Assembly (NCBI GenBank): GCA_947627535.1
Contig: CANQWM010000011.1
Location: forward strand, 1-64,000
Direction: 5' to 3'
DNA: 64,000 nucleotides
From: an uncultured Acetatifactor sp.
Lineage (GTDB): Bacteria; Bacillota; Clostridia; Lachnospirales; Lachnospiraceae
Below the pieces are notes generated by a model. That model did no database searches, was not told the origin of the DNA, and was given only the letters and a program-made list of their open reading frames with translations. The position numbers were made by a program, and so were the translations under genes. Below, one piece after another: positions 45,601-55,076 of this stretch. Each line of letters opens with the position of its first letter. The first letter of the stretch is position 1.

Positions 45601-45921
45601 ATGAAACACATTGACGCCGCAACAGACGAGTTTATCGCTGTCATTCTTTCTACCGACGCATATAGGAATTATCGCAGGGAGCTGGAAAGGGTAAAGCAAG
45701 AACCGGGTCTGAAGGAACAGATAGATGAATACCGGAAACGAAATTATGAGTTCCAGGCCAGTCCCGACATTGACTTTAACAGGCTGGATCACTTTGAAAA
45801 AGAGTATGAAAATTTCAGGGCCAATCCGATAGTGGCTGATTTCCTGGCGGCGGAGCTGGATCTGTGCAGGATGATGCAGCGGATCAATGCCCGCATTACC
45901 GCTGAGCTGAATTTTGAGTGA
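45601..45921 (+). CDS. YlbF-family protein
   Basis: 106 residues, all helical: TDEFIAVILSTDAYRNYRRE and FRANPIVADFLAAELDLCRM. It resembles YlbF/YmcA, which form a complex that guides RNase Y in Bacillus. Placement just after RNase J fits a role in RNA turnover. Confidence 0.85.
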   Translation: MKHIDAATDEFIAVILSTDAYRNYRRELERVKQEPGLKEQIDEYRKRNYEFQASPDIDFNRLDHFEKEYENFRANPIVADFLAAELDLCRMMQRINARITAELNFE

Positions 45922-45953
45922 GACGTGTTTTTACGCGCAGATGGGAAGTGCCT

Positions 45954-46358
45954 ATGGAGACGAAAAATATCATTCTTGCCGTGCTGGGCGCGATCTTAAA
46001 GGTGGTCGTCATTGTTGCGGTGGTTGTCATCATCTTCCGGGGAGCGGAAACCTGCTTTGACTACGGGTATCGTATTTTTACCGAACCGGCTGTATCCGCG
46101 GGAGAGGGAAGGGCGGTAACCGTGGCGGTGACGGCGGAAATGTCCCCCATGGACATCGGCAGGCTGTTTGAAAGCAAGGGGCTGGTGCGGGACGCAAGGC
46201 TCTTTGCCCTTCAGTATTATCTGTCGGAATACCGAAAAGATGTAGGGCCGGGAATCTTTGAACTGAACACCGCGATGACTGCCGAGGAGATGATGGCGGC
46301 CATGGTCGTTCCCGAGGAGGAGACGGAAGAGACGCCGGATGAGGCGTCGAAGGAATAA
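45954..46358 (+). CDS. Short MltG/YceG-like membrane protein
   Basis: 134 residues. One membrane helix (KNIILAVLGAILKVVVIVAV and following residues) and an extracellular part with MSPMDIGRLFESKGLVRDAR matching the LysM-like N-terminal domain of MltG/YceG. The catalytic transglycosylase domain is absent; the protein ends in an acidic tail. Its place upstream of trmR matches mltG (yrrL) in Bacillus, so it is a shortened relative, perhaps without lytic activity. Confidence 0.75.
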   Translation: METKNIILAVLGAILKVVVIVAVVVIIFRGAETCFDYGYRIFTEPAVSAGEGRAVTVAVTAEMSPMDIGRLFESKGLVRDARLFALQYYLSEYRKDVGPGIFELNTAMTAEEMMAAMVVPEEETEETPDEASKE

Positions 46359-46397
46359 AGCCGGAATCCCCTGCGGCGCGGGATACGGGAGAAAGGT

Positions 46398-47051
46398 ATG
46401 GGGAGCGTTATGATCATAGAGGAAAGGATGAGTACCTTTATCGATTCTCTCGACAGGGGAAATGCGTCGTATCTGAATGAAATAGAAACGCATGCCATTG
46501 AAACACAGGTGCCTGTCATACGAAGATCCATGCAGAGCCTTCTGAAGTTTCTGCTTGCGCTGTCAAAGCCGAAGAATATCCTGGAGGTCGGGACTGCCGT
46601 CGGCTTTTCTGCGTTATTTATGTGTGAGTACGGGACGGAGGACTGTCATGTCACGACCATAGAAAAATACGAGAAAAGGATTTTGCAGGCAAGGGAAAAT
46701 TTCAAAAAATACGGCGGGGAAGACAGGATCACCCTTCTGGAGGGGGATGCGGCGGAGGTGCTGAAAAAGCTGGCGGGACCCTTCGATATGATCTTTATGG
46801 ACGCCGCCAAGGGCCAGTATATTTTCTTTCTGCCGGAGGTGCTGCGGCTCCTGGCGCCAGGCGGAATCCTTGTCTCCGACAATGTTCTGCAGGACGGGGA
46901 TGTCATAGAGTCGCGGTTTGCGGTGACGCGGAGAAACAGGACCATACATGCCCGCATGAGGGAATACCTGTATGAACTGAAACACACATCCGGCCTGGAG
47001 ACGGTGGTCCTGCCGGTGGGGGACGGGGCAGCCCTGACCGTAAAGCGGTAA
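46398..47051 (+). CDS. trmR: tRNA 5-hydroxyuridine methyltransferase
   Basis: 217 residues, ATG with GGGAG 6 bp upstream; ATG at 46410 is an alternative. O-methyltransferase family 3: ILEVGTAVGFSALFMCEY, DMIFMDAAKGQYIFFLPE, ILVSDNVLQDGDVIES. Together with the following U32 gene it matches Bacillus yrrM/trmR, which turns ho5U34 into mo5U34 in tRNA. A generic catechol-type O-methyltransferase is possible but context favours TrmR. Confidence 0.88.
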   Translation: MGSVMIIEERMSTFIDSLDRGNASYLNEIETHAIETQVPVIRRSMQSLLKFLLALSKPKNILEVGTAVGFSALFMCEYGTEDCHVTTIEKYEKRILQARENFKKYGGEDRITLLEGDAAEVLKKLAGPFDMIFMDAAKGQYIFFLPEVLRLLAPGGILVSDNVLQDGDVIESRFAVTRRNRTIHARMREYLYELKHTSGLETVVLPVGDGAALTVKR

Positions 47052-47074
47052 CGGCGGGGCGGGAGAGGATACGC

Positions 47075-48397
47075 ATGAGGGATGAACGGACAGAAAGGAA
47101 AAAACCGGAGCTTTTAATGCCCGCAGGCAGTCTGGAAGTCTTAAAGACCGCCGTGGTATTCGGGGCGGACGCGGTTTATATCGGCGGGGATGCTTTCGGG
47201 CTGCGGGCGAAAGCAAAAAACTTTTCCCTGGAGGAAATGGCGGAAGGGATCGCTTTTGCCCATGCAAGAGGCGTGAAGGTTTACGTCACCGCCAATGTCC
47301 TGGCCCATAACGACGATCTGGAGAGGGCGGCGGAATACTTTGCGCAGCTTAGGGAGATGAAGCCCGGGCGCTGCGACGCGCTGATCGTTTCCGATCCCGG
47401 AATGTTTGCCGTTGCCAGGCGGGTGTGGCCGGAAGCAGAGATCCATATCTCTACCCAGGCCAACAATACAAATTATGAAACCTGTCTTTTCTGGCGGCAG
47501 ATGGGGGCAAAGCGGGTGGTCTGCGCCAGGGAGCTGACACTTCGGGAGCTGCGGTCCATACGGGCGCATATTCCGGAGGATATGGAGCTGGAATGCTTTG
47601 TCCACGGCGCCATGTGTATTTCTTATTCGGGACGGTGCCTGCTCAGCAATTACTTTACGGGAAGGGACGCCAACAGAGGAGCCTGTACGCATCCCTGCCG
47701 CTGGAAGTATGCGGTGGTGGAAGAGACCAGGCCGGGAGAATATCTGCCGGTATATGAGAACGAAAGAGGCACCTTTCTTTTTAATTCCAAGGATCTGTGC
47801 ATGATAGACCACATACCGGAGCTGCTGGATGCGGGGATCGACAGCCTGAAGGTGGAGGGACGTATGAAGACGGCATTGTATGTGGCGGTCATTGCACGGG
47901 CCTACCGGAAGGCCGTGGATGACTGTCTTGCTTCGGAGGAGACCTACCGGAAAAATCTGGGCTGGTATCTGGCCGAGGTCTCCAAGTGTACCAACCGTCG
48001 GTACACCACGGGGTTTTATTTCGGACGTCCGGGCGAAGAAGCCCAGGTCTATGACAGCAGCACCTATGTGAAGGATGCGGTATATCTGGGAACCGTGGAA
48101 GAGATCTGGGAGACAGACGGGTTCCCCTGGGGGGAGACTGCTGCGCCGGGACCTTCCTGCAGGGATCCGCGGCAGACCGCTTATCCGCTGGTCCGCATAG
48201 AGCAGCGCAATAAATTTTGCGTGGGGGATACGGTTGAGATCATGAAGCCGGACGGGAACGATGTGACGGCACGAGTGATGGCCATGTATGACGGGGAGGG
48301 TATTCCTGTGGAAAGCTGTCCCCATCCGAAGCAGAAAATCTGGCTGGAACTGTCTGAAAGAGCAGGGAAATATGATCTGCTGCGGACAGAAAGCTGA
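47075..48397 (+). CDS. trhP: U32-family tRNA hydroxylation protein
   Basis: 440 residues. U32 signature ECFVHGAMCISYSGRCLLSN, and ELLMPAGSLEVLKTAVVFGA at the N-terminus. U32 proteins of this type (TrhP/YegQ) make 5-hydroxyuridine at tRNA position 34, using prephenate-derived chemistry; the methyltransferase just upstream would then methylate it. Older annotations call it a peptidase or collagenase. Confidence 0.88.
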   Translation: MRDERTERKKPELLMPAGSLEVLKTAVVFGADAVYIGGDAFGLRAKAKNFSLEEMAEGIAFAHARGVKVYVTANVLAHNDDLERAAEYFAQLREMKPGRCDALIVSDPGMFAVARRVWPEAEIHISTQANNTNYETCLFWRQMGAKRVVCARELTLRELRSIRAHIPEDMELECFVHGAMCISYSGRCLLSNYFTGRDANRGACTHPCRWKYAVVEETRPGEYLPVYENERGTFLFNSKDLCMIDHIPELLDAGIDSLKVEGRMKTALYVAVIARAYRKAVDDCLASEETYRKNLGWYLAEVSKCTNRRYTTGFYFGRPGEEAQVYDSSTYVKDAVYLGTVEEIWETDGFPWGETAAPGPSCRDPRQTAYPLVRIEQRNKFCVGDTVEIMKPDGNDVTARVMAMYDGEGIPVESCPHPKQKIWLELSERAGKYDLLRTES

Positions 48398-48486
48398 AAA
48401 AGCGGCTGTATTCCGTCAATGTGCCCAGAGGACAGGAAAAAAGCAGGGGATTTTTTTGCTGAAATGGAGAAAATTGAAATTAGGTA

Positions 48487-48515
48487 TTGCAATTTACAAA
48501 AAATTAGAGTATCTT
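48487..48515 (+). promoter_or_regulatory. Promoter of glutamine synthetase III
   Basis: TTGCAA at 48487 and TATCTT at 48510 with 17-bp spacing, giving a leader of about 135 bases. Confidence 0.6.
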
Positions 48516-48577
48516 ATAGAAAACAAAGCGTTGGTGTCCTTTTGCCGGCGCGATCCATATCGGCATCGATGAACGAG

Positions 48578-48619
48578 GAGGTTCCATAAGTAACAGGTTT
48601 ACTTTGGAACTCTTTTTTT
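48578..48619 (+). terminator. Leader terminator before glutamine synthetase III
   Basis: TTCCA-t-AAGTAA and TTACTTTGGAA form a strong stem (one bulge) over CAGGT, extended by GAG/CTC, and followed by seven T. It lies between promoter and start codon, so expression requires read-through. Upstream GCGTTGG/CCGGCGC can form an earlier hairpin. Confidence 0.7.
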
Positions 48620-48657
48620 GCAGATGGCGGTGAAAAAACAGGAAAGGGAGAATGAAA

Positions 48658-50769
48658 ATGAGCGAAGTATTGAATGTGGAAGAAATCTTTGCCAGCAACC
48701 TGTTTACCCTGGGAAAGATGAAGGAAAGACTTCCCAAGAATGTGTACAGAGAGGTAAAGAAGGTCATGGATCAGGGCGGCGAATTGTCGCTGGCTGCCGC
48801 GGATGTGGTGGCGAAGGCCATGAAGGACTGGGCTGTGGAGCATGGCGCAACCCATTATACGCACTGGTTCCAGCCTCTGACCGGAATTACCGCCGAGAAG
48901 CATGACGCATTTGTGACGCATCCGGACGAAGAGGGCAGGATGCTCATGGAGTTTTCCGGTAAGGAGCTGATCAAGGGCGAGCCGGATGCTTCCTCTTTTC
49001 CCTCCGGCGGTCTGCGGGCTACCTTCGAGGCGAGAGGCTATACGGCGTGGGATATCACTTCTCCCGCGTTCCTGAAGGAGGATGCGACGGGCGTGATCCT
49101 CTGCATCCCCACCGCGTTCTGCTCCTATACAGGAGAGGCGCTTGACAAAAAAACACCGCTTCTGCGTTCCATGGAGGCTGTCAGCGAGCAGGCGCTGAGA
49201 ATCGTCCGGCTGTTCGGCAATACCGAGGCTACCAAGGTAGTGGCAAGCGTCGGCCCGGAGCAGGAATATTTCCTGGTAGACAGAGAAAAATACTTAAAGC
49301 GCGAGGATCTGATCTTTGCGGGACGGACCTTGTTTGGAGCTCCCGCTCCCAAGGGACAGGAGCTGGAGGATCATTACTTCGGCACCATTCGGGAGAGAGT
49401 GGGCGCGTACATGAAGGATCTGAATATTGAGCTCTGGAAGCTGGGCGTGACTGCAAAGACCCAGCACAATGAGGTCGCTCCTGCCCAGCATGAGCTTGCG
49501 CCCATCTATGAGACCGCAAACATTGCCGTGGATCATAACCAGCTTGTAATGGAGACCATGAAAAAGGTAGCGGGCCGGCATGGCCTGACCTGCCTGCTGC
49601 ATGAGAAGCCCTTCGCCGGCGTGAACGGCTCCGGCAAGCATAACAACTGGTCTTTGGGAACCGATAACGGCGTCAACCTGCTGGATCCCGGCGATACGCC
49701 GAATGAAAACATTCAGTTCCTGCTGGTTCTGGCCTGCATCATGAAGGCGGTGGACACCCACGCGGATCTGCTGCGCCAGAGCGCATCCGATGTGGGCAAC
49801 GACCACAGACTGGGAGCAAACGAGGCGCCTCCCGCCATCATCTCCATGTTCCTGGGAGAGCAGCTGGAGGACGTTGTGAGACAGCTGGTGGAGACCGGAG
49901 AGGCGGCGCATTCCATTCAGGGAGGAAAACTGCTCACAGGCGTTTCCACGCTGCCGGATCTTGACAAGGACGCAACCGACAGAAACAGGACATCACCCTT
50001 CGCCTTCACGGGAAACAAGTTTGAGTTCCGAATGGTGGGAAGCGCCGATTCCATCGCAAGCCCCAATACCATTTTGAACGCCATTGTAGCCGAAGCGTTC
50101 TGCGAGGCGGCGGATATTCTGGAAAAGGCCGACAATTTTGACGCGGCGGTACACGATCTGATCAAGAAATACATGACGGAGCACCAGAGGATCATCTTCA
50201 ATGGGGACGGCTATTCCGAGGACTGGGTAAAGGAGGCCGAAAGGCGCGGACTGCCCAATATCAAGTCCATGGTGGAGGCTTCCGCGACGCTTACGACCGA
50301 CAAGGCCATCCGGCTGTTTGAAAAATTCGGTATCTTTACCAGGGTAGAGCTGGAATCCCGGGAAGAGATCCTGTATGAAACCTACGCAAAGACCATCAAT
50401 ATCGAAGCGTTGACCATGATCGACATGGCAAAGAAGCAGATCCTTCCCGCTGTGGTCCGGTACACCAAGAGCCTTGCGGATACGGTGATCGCAGTGAAGG
50501 AAGCAGGAGCGGACGCGAGTGTGCAGGCCGGGCTCTTGAACGAGGTATCCGGAAAGCTTGCGGAGGCAAAGAAAGCCCTGACGGCCCTGGAGGAACTGGA
50601 GAAGAAGGCAGCAGGCATCGAAGACCAGAAGGAGCTTGCTTTCTTCTATAAGGACCAGATCCGTGCGGCGATGGATGCCCTGAGAGCTCCGGTGGATGCA
50701 CTGGAAATGCTGGTGGACAAAAAAGTATGGCCGATCCCGACGTATGGAGACCTGATCTTTGAAGTATAA
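48658..50769 (+). CDS. glnN: Glutamine synthetase type III
   Basis: 703 residues from the ATG at 48658, GGGAG 7 bp upstream (the ATG at 48652 is too close). Type III enzymes are about 700 residues, against about 450 for type [64 protein letters not shown] and [20 protein letters not shown] are conserved. It makes glutamine from glutamate, ammonia and ATP. Single gene with its own promoter, leader terminator and final terminator. Confidence 0.97.
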   Translation: MSEVLNVEEIFASNLFTLGKMKERLPKNVYREVKKVMDQGGELSLAAADVVAKAMKDWAVEHGATHYTHWFQPLTGITAEKHDAFVTHPDEEGRMLMEFSGKELIKGEPDASSFPSGGLRATFEARGYTAWDITSPAFLKEDATGVILCIPTAFCSYTGEALDKKTPLLRSMEAVSEQALRIVRLFGNTEATKVVASVGPEQEYFLVDREKYLKREDLIFAGRTLFGAPAPKGQELEDHYFGTIRERVGAYMKDLNIELWKLGVTAKTQHNEVAPAQHELAPIYETANIAVDHNQLVMETMKKVAGRHGLTCLLHEKPFAGVNGSGKHNNWSLGTDNGVNLLDPGDTPNENIQFLLVLACIMKAVDTHADLLRQSASDVGNDHRLGANEAPPAIISMFLGEQLEDVVRQLVETGEAAHSIQGGKLLTGVSTLPDLDKDATDRNRTSPFAFTGNKFEFRMVGSADSIASPNTILNAIVAEAFCEAADILEKADNFDAAVHDLIKKYMTEHQRIIFNGDGYSEDWVKEAERRGLPNIKSMVEASATLTTDKAIRLFEKFGIFTRVELESREEILYETYAKTINIEALTMIDMAKKQILPAVVRYTKSLADTVIAVKEAGADASVQAGLLNEVSGKLAEAKKALTALEELEKKAAGIEDQKELAFFYKDQIRAAMDALRAPVDALEMLVDKKVWPIPTYGDLIFEV

Positions 50770-50807
50770 CGGACGGCAGATTAAATAATCTGGATCAGAT
50801 ATCAGAA

Positions 50808-50866
50808 GACCCGGCAATCCCTGACGACAGCATATGCATGTTGTCAGAGGACTGTCGGGTCGAATT
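50808..50866 (+). terminator. Terminator of glnN
   Basis: GACCCGG and a distal TCGGGTC enclose an inner CTGACgACA/TTGTCAG stem; the hairpin is followed by GAATTTTAG. Confidence 0.7.
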
Positions 50867-50920
50867 TTAGAAAAATTTAACAAAAAGTTTTGTTTTTTAT
50901 CATAATCTGTTTCGATTTCC

Positions 50921-50949
50921 TTGACTTTCGCGGGGGGGCAGAGTAAAAT
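50921..50949 (+). promoter_or_regulatory. DUF4234 promoter with G7 spacer tract
   Basis: TTGACT at 50921-50926 and TAAAAT at 50944-50949 are 17 bp apart; the spacer contains seven consecutive G at 50932-50938. The flanks are not similar to the lipoprotein promoters. Confidence 0.7.
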
Positions 50950-51022
50950 AAAATCCGGGTGTTATATAAAGCGGCGGACTTTTGCAAAACCGTAAATATT
51001 TTATAATCAGGAGGATTTGAGT

Positions 51023-51439
51023 ATGATAAAGACGAACAGATCGTTAGTGACATACATTGTGTTCACGATTCTGACCTGCGGTATCTATGGATACTATTTC
51101 CTGTACTGCATGGCCCGGGATATGAATATCATGTGTGAAGGAGATGGGGAAAACACACCCGGACTGGCGGTATTCATCATTCTGTCGTTTGTTACCTGCG
51201 GGTTCTATGCGCTGTATTGGTACTATAAGCTGGGGAACCGTCTGGCGTCCAACGCACCCCGGTACGGCCTGAACTTCCAGGAAAACGGAACGACCATTCT
51301 GATGTGGTATGTGGTCGGCGCTCTGGTCTGCGGCATCGGACCCTATGTGGCAATGTATATTCTGATCAAGAACACAAATGCGCTTGCAGCCGCTTACAAT
51401 CAGAGCAAGGGTGCGTATAATAACAACAACGTACAGTAA
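51023..51439 (+). CDS. DUF4234 membrane protein
   Basis: 138 residues from the ATG at 51023 (AGGAGG upstream). Three hydrophobic segments: VTYIVFTILTCGIYGYYFLY, AVFIILSFVTCGFYALYWYY and TILMWYVVGALVCGIGPYVA. The repeated TCGxYxxYW/Y-type motif is characteristic of DUF4234. Function unknown. The C-terminal tail is Asn-rich (YNNNNVQ). It is followed by DUF2752. Confidence 0.88.
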   Translation: MIKTNRSLVTYIVFTILTCGIYGYYFLYCMARDMNIMCEGDGENTPGLAVFIILSFVTCGFYALYWYYKLGNRLASNAPRYGLNFQENGTTILMWYVVGALVCGIGPYVAMYILIKNTNALAAAYNQSKGAYNNNNVQ

Positions 51440-51484
51440 CCAACAGCTGCTTACAGGCATCTGTGAACGGGAGCAGGGGTACTT

Positions 51485-51946
51485 ATGTCGGATCGGACGG
51501 CTCATATCAGGGAAACACAGGGAAAGAAAAGGAAGGAAGCGCTGACGGCTGTTCTTGCTGTTATCGCGGTATACGCTGTCTTCCATATCCTTGGCATTGG
51601 CTGCCCGATCCGCTGGATCACCGGAATTTCCTGTGCCGGGTGCGGCATGACGCGGGCGTACCTGTCGCTGCTGCACCTGGAAATCAGGCAGGCTTTTATA
51701 TATCACCCTCTTTTTTGGTCGGTTCCGATGGTTCTGTTGGTGTTGATTCTGCGAAAGGCGGGAAAAATACCGGAGCGAGCAGCAGACTTTATCCTGTATT
51801 TTACCGCCTTTCTTTTTGTTATCCTGTATTTTGTCCGTCTGTTTAATCCGGCGGATACTATAGTGACGGCCCGGCCCGGGGAAGGGTTGATCGGGAAAGC
51901 CTTTTTTGCTCTTCGCAGAATGCTGGGAGCGAAAGCCTTAAGATGA
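51485..51946 (+). CDS. DUF2752 membrane protein
   Basis: 153 residues with three membrane segments. The hallmark of the family, CPIRWITGISCAGCGMTRAY, contains Cys residues spaced as in other DUF2752 proteins, followed by a short loop and IYHPLFW. Function unknown. Often found beside DUF4234 proteins, as here. Confidence 0.88.
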   Translation: MSDRTAHIRETQGKKRKEALTAVLAVIAVYAVFHILGIGCPIRWITGISCAGCGMTRAYLSLLHLEIRQAFIYHPLFWSVPMVLLVLILRKAGKIPERAADFILYFTAFLFVILYFVRLFNPADTIVTARPGEGLIGKAFFALRRMLGAKALR

Positions 51947-51982
51947 ATGGGAAAAAATATATCCAAAAATTGAATTGGGGTA

Positions 51983-52011
51983 TTGCAAAGTGGAAATACT
52001 TCATGTATAAT
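51983..52011 (+). promoter_or_regulatory. tRNA-Gln promoter
   Basis: TTGCAA at 51983 and TATAAT at 52006, 17-bp spacing, ending 18 bp before the tRNA. Confidence 0.8.
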
Positions 52012-52029
52012 ACATCAAGTAATGCAGAT

Positions 52030-52101
52030 AGGGCTATCGCCAAACGGTAAGGCAACGGACTCTGACTCCGTCATTTCAAGGTTCGAATCCTTGTAGCCCT
52101 G
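52030..52101 (+). tRNA. tRNA-Gln (CTG)
   Basis: 72-nt cloverleaf. Acceptor AGGGCTA pairs with TAGCCCT, discriminator G; the weak first pair is usual for tRNA-Gln. The anticodon stem ACGGA/TCCGT holds CTCTGAC with anticodon CTG. T-loop GTTCGAATC present; CCA not encoded. Confidence 0.95.
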
Positions 52102-52106
52102 CTTGT

Positions 52107-52143
52107 AGCCCCCGGATGGAATGTCCGGGGGCTGATTTTTTAA
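52107..52143 (+). terminator. Terminator of tRNA-Gln
   Basis: AGCCCCCGGA and TCCGGGGGCT form a perfect 10-bp stem over TGGAATG, followed by GATTTTTTAA. Confidence 0.92.
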
Positions 52144-52213
52144 CACATGTTAAGCAAAACAACGTCGGAGCGACGAGGGGAACAAGGGCGGGATCGGAAA
52201 AGGGGAAGATTAT

Positions 52214-53326
52214 ATGGAAGACAAAAGCGAACGGATGGAAATAGAAACAGCAGTCGGAGGCGCACAGGCAGCGGCGGGCAGCGGCGAAACCGGGGAAGGG
52301 ACGGCGGAGAGCGGCGCAGAGGGACAGAAGACGGAGCTGGGAAAGATCCGGAAGCATTTTTCCAGGCTGGGGCTGTGGTATTTTATAGGAACCATTGTCA
52401 TCAACGCCGCCCAGTTTGCGGTGATATATCTGTGCCGGGCGTTCAGGCCGGAATGGCTGAACGACGTGAACTTTAATATCATTTTGTCGGCGCTGCCGCT
52501 ATACCTGATCGGGGCGCCTGCGCTGGCCGCGATGGTGAGAACGGTTCCCGGCAGGAAGCCGGAAAAGCATCCCATGAAGGCGGGACATTTTATACTCGCG
52601 CTGATCATGTGTTTTGCCATCATGTACCTTTGTAACATAGCGGGTAACGTAATTACAAGTATTCTAGGTGCGTTAAAGGGCGGAGAGGTACAGAATGTGC
52701 TGGAGGATACGCTGATGGGGGCAAATCTTCCGCTTGTGTTTGTCTACACCGTGATCTGTGCGCCCATTGTGGAGGAGTACCTTTTCCGTAAGCTGATCGT
52801 GGACAGGACTGTCCGTTACGGACAGGGAGTGGCGGTGCTTTTGTCGGGGCTGATGTTCGGGCTGTTTCACGGGAATCTGAACCAGTTTGCCTACACATTT
52901 TTCCTTGGCATGTTCCTTGCATTCATCTATGTAAGGACAGGAAACCTGAAGATCACCATTGGTCTTCATATGGGAGTGAATTTTGTGGGCGGCGTGATGG
53001 GCCTGCTCCTGATGGATCTGCTGGATATGGACAGGCTGAATATCATTCTGCAGAACCCCGGGGATACGGGGGCGCTGATCGCGTTTCTTGTGGATAATAT
53101 CGCGGGGGTGATCCTGCTTCTGGTCTATGATCTGTTGGTTTACGGCTCCATGCTGGCAGGCGGTATTCTGCTTATTGTCTCTTTTGCGGGAAAGCGATTC
53201 CGCGCGGAGCCGGCCGAGACGGTCATCCCGAAAGGAAAGAGGTTCCGGACGGTGATCCTGAATCTTGGGATGTTGCTTTATTGTATTTTCTGGATTTCCA
53301 TTATCATTCTGCAGATTTTTATGTAA
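52214..53326 (+). CDS. CPBP-family intramembrane metalloprotease
   Basis: 370 residues. A 40-residue Glu/Gly/Ala-rich cytoplasmic tail is followed by about eight membrane segments. The three active-site motifs are intact: EExxxR (VEEYLFRK), FxxxH (FGLFHGN) and HxxxN (HMGVN). CPBP/Rce1-type enzymes cut within membranes or act in bacteriocin self-protection; no bacteriocin gene is adjacent. Confidence 0.9.
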   Translation: MEDKSERMEIETAVGGAQAAAGSGETGEGTAESGAEGQKTELGKIRKHFSRLGLWYFIGTIVINAAQFAVIYLCRAFRPEWLNDVNFNIILSALPLYLIGAPALAAMVRTVPGRKPEKHPMKAGHFILALIMCFAIMYLCNIAGNVITSILGALKGGEVQNVLEDTLMGANLPLVFVYTVICAPIVEEYLFRKLIVDRTVRYGQGVAVLLSGLMFGLFHGNLNQFAYTFFLGMFLAFIYVRTGNLKITIGLHMGVNFVGGVMGLLLMDLLDMDRLNIILQNPGDTGALIAFLVDNIAGVILLLVYDLLVYGSMLAGGILLIVSFAGKRFRAEPAETVIPKGKRFRTVILNLGMLLYCIFWISIIILQIFM

Positions 53327-53338
53327 AGGAAGGATACA

Positions 53339-54052
53339 ATGTACGCTTTTGAAAGCAGGATCCGTTACAGTGAAACGGACAGTGCGGGAAGACTGACCAT
53401 GGCTTCCCTTATCAATTATTTTCAAGACTGCTCCACATTCCATTCGGAAGATGTGGGCCTTGGGATCAGGTATCTGATGGAAAACAAGCTGGTGTGGGTG
53501 CTGTCCTCCTGGCAGATTGTGGTGGAGCGTTACCCCGTGCTGGGAGAAAATGTCACTGTGGGTACGCAGCCTTATGATATGAAAGGGTTTCTGGGTTATC
53601 GTAATTTCTGGATGCAGGACAAAGAAGGACGGTATCTGGCCAGGGCAAACACGCTTTGGAGCCTGCTGAATACGGAGACGGGAAAGCCAGCCAACATACC
53701 GGAGGGCATGGCGGAAGGCTATGGAATCGGCCCGAAGATGGAGATGGAGTACGCTCCCCGGAAGATCGCCGTCCCCGAAGGCGGGTTAAAGCAGGATGCG
53801 ATCACGGTGAGGAAGTACCATCTCGACACAAACCATCATGTGAACAATCAGCAGTTTGTAAATATGGCAGCGGCTTATCTGCCGGATCATTTCACGATCC
53901 GGCAGCTGCGCGCGGAATACAAGCGTCAGGCTTTTCTGGATGATGTGCTGGTGCCCTGTGTGGCAGAGAAGGACGGGAAGGTTGTGGTGTCACTGGCGGA
54001 CCCGTCGGGCGCTGTCTATGTTGTGGTGGAATTTCAGGAGATCGGCGTATGA
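53339..54052 (+). CDS. Acyl-ACP thioesterase
   Basis: 237 residues with two hotdog domains: RYSETDSAGRLTMASLINYF in the first, DTNHHVNNQQFVNMAAAYLP in the second, where the Asn/His residues form the usual active site. Such bacterial FatA/B-like enzymes release fatty acids from acyl carrier protein. Its stop overlaps the start of the next gene by four bases. Confidence 0.9.
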   Translation: MYAFESRIRYSETDSAGRLTMASLINYFQDCSTFHSEDVGLGIRYLMENKLVWVLSSWQIVVERYPVLGENVTVGTQPYDMKGFLGYRNFWMQDKEGRYLARANTLWSLLNTETGKPANIPEGMAEGYGIGPKMEMEYAPRKIAVPEGGLKQDAITVRKYHLDTNHHVNNQQFVNMAAAYLPDHFTIRQLRAEYKRQAFLDDVLVPCVAEKDGKVVVSLADPSGAVYVVVEFQEIGV

Positions 54053-54885
54053 TACAGATCGGGCAGAAACAGGAACTTGAGATCGTAAAGGAAGTGGCAT
54101 TTGGGGTGTATCTGGCGCCTCCGGAATCCCGGGGTGACGACAGGGTGCTGCTGCCCCGCAGGCAGGTGCCGGAAGGCAGCAGGACCGGGGACAGATTGAC
54201 GGTGTTTGTGTATCTGGATTCCGAGGACAGAAAGATTGCCACGGTCAGAGAGCCGAAGCTTGTGATGGGACAGGTGGCGGAACTGACGGTGGCCCAGACG
54301 AACCGGTTCGGGGCCTTCCTGGACTGGGGGCTGGAAAAGGATCTACTGCTTCCCTTTCGGCAGCAGCGGGGAAGGGTAGAGCAGGGCCGGAAGGTTTTGG
54401 TATCTTTGTATGTGGACAAGAGCGGACGGCTCTGCGCGACCATGAATGTATATAAGAACCTGAGAAATGACAGCCCTTACCGTGCAGGCGATCAGGTAAC
54501 AGGACGGGTGTATGAGCAAAGCGACCGTTTTGGAGCGTTTGTAGCGGTGGATAACCGGTATTCCGGACTGATCCCGGCGAAGGAACTGTACGGGGACGTG
54601 GAACTGGGAACAGACATAAGCGCCCGCGTGGTCAGGGTACTGGAGGACGGCAGGCTGGACCTGAGTATCCGCGAAAAAGCATATCTGCAGATTGATAAGG
54701 ATGTGGAAACCATTCTCAGACTCCTGGAGGGTTACGAAGGGGTTCTGCCATTTAACGACAGGGCGCTGCCGGAGGTGATCCGGCATGAGACAGGTATGAG
54801 CAAGAATGAGTTTAAACGCGCGGTGGGGAGACTGCTGAAGGAGGGAAAGATCCAGATCGGGGAGCACTGGATCCGCAGGGTATGA
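54049..54885 (+). CDS. CvfB-like S1 RNA-binding protein
   Basis: 278 residues with tandem S1-type domains (GVYLAPPESRGDDRVLLPRR, AQTNRFGAFLDWGLEKDLLL, EQSDRFGAFVAVDNRYSGLI) and a C-terminal winged helix (MSKNEFKRAVGRLLKEGKIQ). This matches CvfB of Staphylococcus, a post-transcriptional regulator of virulence factors. Overlaps the thioesterase gene. A short CCGGAC/GTCCGG stem follows the stop. Confidence 0.9.
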   Translation: MIQIGQKQELEIVKEVAFGVYLAPPESRGDDRVLLPRRQVPEGSRTGDRLTVFVYLDSEDRKIATVREPKLVMGQVAELTVAQTNRFGAFLDWGLEKDLLLPFRQQRGRVEQGRKVLVSLYVDKSGRLCATMNVYKNLRNDSPYRAGDQVTGRVYEQSDRFGAFVAVDNRYSGLIPAKELYGDVELGTDISARVVRVLEDGRLDLSIREKAYLQIDKDVETILRLLEGYEGVLPFNDRALPEVIRHETGMSKNEFKRAVGRLLKEGKIQIGEHWIRRV

Positions 54886-55076
54886 CAGGCCGGACCGCAG
54901 TCCGGGTTTGGATGGAACCGGGATGGAACGGTATTTTGATAAATGAAAAACGAAAATACATATAATTGTTAAAAAACAAAAAACAAAAAAAGGAATATGG
55001 AAAAAAGGATCCGCCTGTGATATACTGAGCATAGAGAAACCGTTGCGAAGCCGCATCGGGAAAGGGGGAATCATAT

